Below are positions 6,719-7,902 of a DNA stretch of 7,902 nt, one piece after another; positions within the stretch are counted from its first letter, which is position 1; each line of letters opens with the position of its first letter. Location of the stretch: the NCBI GenBank assembly GCA_964373855.1, contig CAYJWL010000038.1, positions 1-7,902 on the forward strand, given 5' to 3'. A model generated the notes under the pieces. The model was given only the letters and a program-made list of their open reading frames with translations. It searched no databases and was not told the origin of the DNA. Source of the stretch: CAYJWL01 sp964373855 (GTDB lineage Bacteria > Patescibacteriota > Andersenbacteria > UBA10190). Made by a program: the position numbers and the translations under genes.

Positions 6719-7636
6719 TTACTTCCAGGGAAATTCGCGGCTGGTTAAGATCTCGTAGATCTCAATGTACTTTTCGCGAGTTTTTTGCACGATATCATCG
6801 GGAAGTGTCGGTGGCGGACTGTTTTTATCCCAGCCGGTTGTCTCCAGATAGTCGCGCACAAACTGCTTATCGAAGGAGGCTTGGCCTCGGCCGGGTTCAT
6901 ATTGATCAGCCGGCCAGAAGCGAGAACTGTCAGGCGTTAAAACCTCGTCGATAAGAATGATCTTGTCATCAATTAAACCGAACTCGAACTTGGTATCGGC
7001 AATAATAATACCCCGCTCTCGCGCAAAGCTTGCTGCTCTTATGTATAGTTCTATACTCAATTGGCGCACAATAGCAGCTGTTTGCATTCCGGTAATATCG
7101 ATCATGTGCTGGTATGAGATGTTCTGATCGTGTCCTGTTGCGGCTTTTGTTGCCGGTGTGAAGATAGGTTCCGGCAGCTGATCTGATTCCCGCAGTCCAT
7201 CCGGCAGATCGATACCGCACACCGATCTTGTGTGCTGGTATTCTTTCCAGCCACTGCCGGCAAGGTATCCGCGGACGACGCATTCAACAGGAATGACTTC
7301 TGCCTTCTTCACGAGCATCGTGCGTCCGTCAAGCATGTGCTTGTCTTCCTCGCTGAGCTCAAGATCAACATCCCATATCCAGCATTCAATGTGGTGAGCT
7401 GTAGGCAGGTTGTTGAACCAGTGCTGACTAATGCCTGTGAGTACTCTACCTTTGTCCGGGATGCCGTTAGGCAATACCCAGTCAAAGGCGCTAATGCGGT
7501 CAGTTGTGACGATAAGTAGGTGGTCGCCGAGATCGTAGATATCCCGCACTTTGCCGCGGTGCGGTTGGAGCTTATCTGTCGTCGTTTCCATTAAGCTGCA
7601 GAAAAAGCGCAGCTGGAGCGGCTCGTCGGGTACCAT
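6719..7636 (-). CDS. purC: Phosphoribosylaminoimidazole-succinocarboxamide synthase (SAICAR synthetase)
   Basis: PurC joins CAIR and aspartate with ATP to make SAICAR in de novo purine synthesis. The 305-residue length fits the longer PurC type. Visible motifs are HRGKVRDIYDL (26-36, nucleotide-binding start of the fold), TDRISAFDWVLPNGIPDKGRVLT (45-67), signature 1 IPVECVVRGYLAGS (115-128), EPIFTPATKAATGHD (156-170) and signature 2 IIADTKFEFG (211-220), then IDEVLTPDSSRFW. All are intact. The ATG at 7636 has AAGGA about 9 nt upstream and is preferred. An internal Met at residue 16 starts closer to the conserved region but lacks a Shine-Dalgarno sequence. The gene stands alone, convergent with pyk and divergent from the tRNA, with its own terminator and no other pur gene in the window. 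Confidence 0.96.
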   Translation of the reverse strand: MVPDEPLQLRFFCSLMETTTDKLQPHRGKVRDIYDLGDHLLIVTTDRISAFDWVLPNGIPDKGRVLTGISQHWFNNLPTAHHIECWIWDVDLELSEEDKHMLDGRTMLVKKAEVIPVECVVRGYLAGSGWKEYQHTRSVCGIDLPDGLRESDQLPEPIFTPATKAATGHDQNISYQHMIDITGMQTAAIVRQLSIELYIRAASFARERGIIIADTKFEFGLIDDKIILIDEVLTPDSSRFWPADQYEPGRGQASFDKQFVRDYLETTGWDKNSPPPTLPDDIVQKTREKYIEIYEILTSREFPWK

Positions 7637-7697
7637 GGCAGTATTCCTTTGTTGAAGGTTCAGTTAGAAATCCTGAATAACCCATTCTGGGCTGATT

Positions 7698-7706
7698 AGC
7701 ATAGCA
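7698..7706 (-). promoter_or_regulatory. Possible extended -10 promoter of purC
   Basis: On the - strand TGCTATGCT (7706-7698) fits the extended -10 pattern TGnTATnnT. There is no convincing -35 box. Transcription would start near 7691 and give a leader of about 55 nt that includes the Shine-Dalgarno sequence. A small inverted repeat ATTTGC/GCAAAT (7718-7723 with 7732-7737) just upstream might be an operator shared with the divergent tRNA promoter. The evidence is weak. Confidence 0.3.
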
Positions 7707-7719
7707 CACGGCATATTAT

Positions 7720-7748
7720 TTGCTAGGCATCGCAAATTTCTGCATAGT
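7720..7748 (+). promoter_or_regulatory. Possible promoter of tRNA-Ser
   Basis: TTGCTA (7720-7725) and CATAGT (7743-7748) are 17 nt apart, each with 4 of 6 consensus bases. TG immediately precedes the -10 box. The predicted start near 7755 would lie about 5 nt before the mature tRNA. Confidence 0.4.
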
Positions 7749-7759
7749 ACAGACGTCAT

Positions 7760-7846
7760 GGACAGGTGCGAGAGCGGTTGAATCGGGCAGTCTTGAAAAC
7801 TGCTAGGCGTGAAAGCGCCTCGGGGGTTCGAATCCCTCCCTGTCCG
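7760..7846 (+). tRNA. tRNA-Ser, anticodon UGA
   Basis: This 87-nt class II tRNA folds completely. The acceptor stem is GGACAGG (7760-7766) with CCTGTCC (7839-7845). The D stem is CGA/TCG, and the D loop contains GG. The anticodon stem is GCAGT/ACTGC with loop CTTGAAA, and the anticodon TGA is at 7794-7796. The long variable arm is AGGCG/CGCCT (7805-7809 with 7816-7820). The T stem is GGGGG/CCCTC with loop TTCGAAT. The long variable arm and discriminator G7846 identify a serine tRNA, which reads UCA and probably other UCN codons. CCA is not encoded (CCTT follows), so CCA-adding enzyme must finish the 3' end. Confidence 0.97.
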
Positions 7847-7886
7847 CCTTCGCCCGCCGTAGCGGGCTTCGGCGGACAAAGTCCGC
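7842..7886 (+). repeat. Palindromic repeats overlapping and following the tRNA-Ser 3' end
   Basis: GCCCGC (7852-7857) pairs with GCGGGC (7862-7867) around CGTA. GCGGAC (7872-7877) pairs with GTCCGC (7881-7886) around AAA. In addition, GTCCGCC (7842-7848), which is the last part of the tRNA acceptor strand, is complementary to GGCGGAC (7871-7877), so a 45-nt nested palindrome includes the tRNA end. No T-run follows before the window ends, so termination is not proven. Confidence 0.7.
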
Positions 7887-7902
7887 TTAGAAGACCGCGA
7901 AG

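Noticed and set aside
7664..7879. 71-codon ORF on the - strand with a GRDSNPRGAFTPSSFQDC-like translation
   Set aside because: It is the antisense of tRNA-Ser; this is a well-known spurious protein annotation artefact.

Overview
The window reads as an ordinary housekeeping segment of a bacterial chromosome with mid-range GC. I infer a member of the Candidate Phyla Radiation (Patescibacteria). The reasons are the types of proteins at the left end (a GT39-like membrane glycosyltransferase next to a small nucleotidyltransferase with a YYDIFEMPVT-type N-terminus), a small Tic20/DUF4870-like membrane protein, several gene starts without a Shine-Dalgarno sequence, a tRNA with no encoded CCA, and many intergenic palindromes and short tandem repeats. 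The exact lineage cannot be fixed from this sequence. TGA is used as a normal stop at the end of groEL, which argues against the TGA=Gly code of some CPR groups.

Layout. On the + strand: the 3' part of a membrane glycosyltransferase (2-1099); a Pol-beta-type nucleotidyltransferase (1143-2165); a GC-rich palindrome; a promoter overlapping a perfect CIRCE operator (2251-2277); a long leader with a possible 7-codon ORF; groES (2390-2682) and groEL (2732-4396), followed by a structured 3' region and a strong intrinsic terminator (4531-4569). Then come a probable promoter and a repeat-rich leader for the small membrane protein (4739-5113), a terminator, and pyruvate kinase (5186-6634), possibly translated from a leaderless mRNA. 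On the - strand, purC (6719-7636) converges on pyruvate kinase, with its own terminator between them. On the + strand near the right edge is tRNA-Ser(UGA) (7760-7846), followed by palindromes.

How the genes work together. groES and groEL form a dicistronic chaperonin operon predicted to be repressed by HrcA. Pyruvate kinase is the ATP-yielding last step of glycolysis, and its active-site sequence matches the K+-independent subtype. PurC is a de novo purine step, which is noteworthy if the host is a reduced CPR genome. The two leftmost genes may belong to a surface-glycan locus, but this is only inferred.

The most unusual signal is not a gene. Four intergenic spacers carry arrays of degenerate 7-bp repeats. 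Three of them run up to a few bases before a start codon with no Shine-Dalgarno sequence. Two of those are arranged as inverted arrays about 28 nt apart that can fold into long hairpins. I see no CRISPR array, insertion sequence, integrase or defence system.
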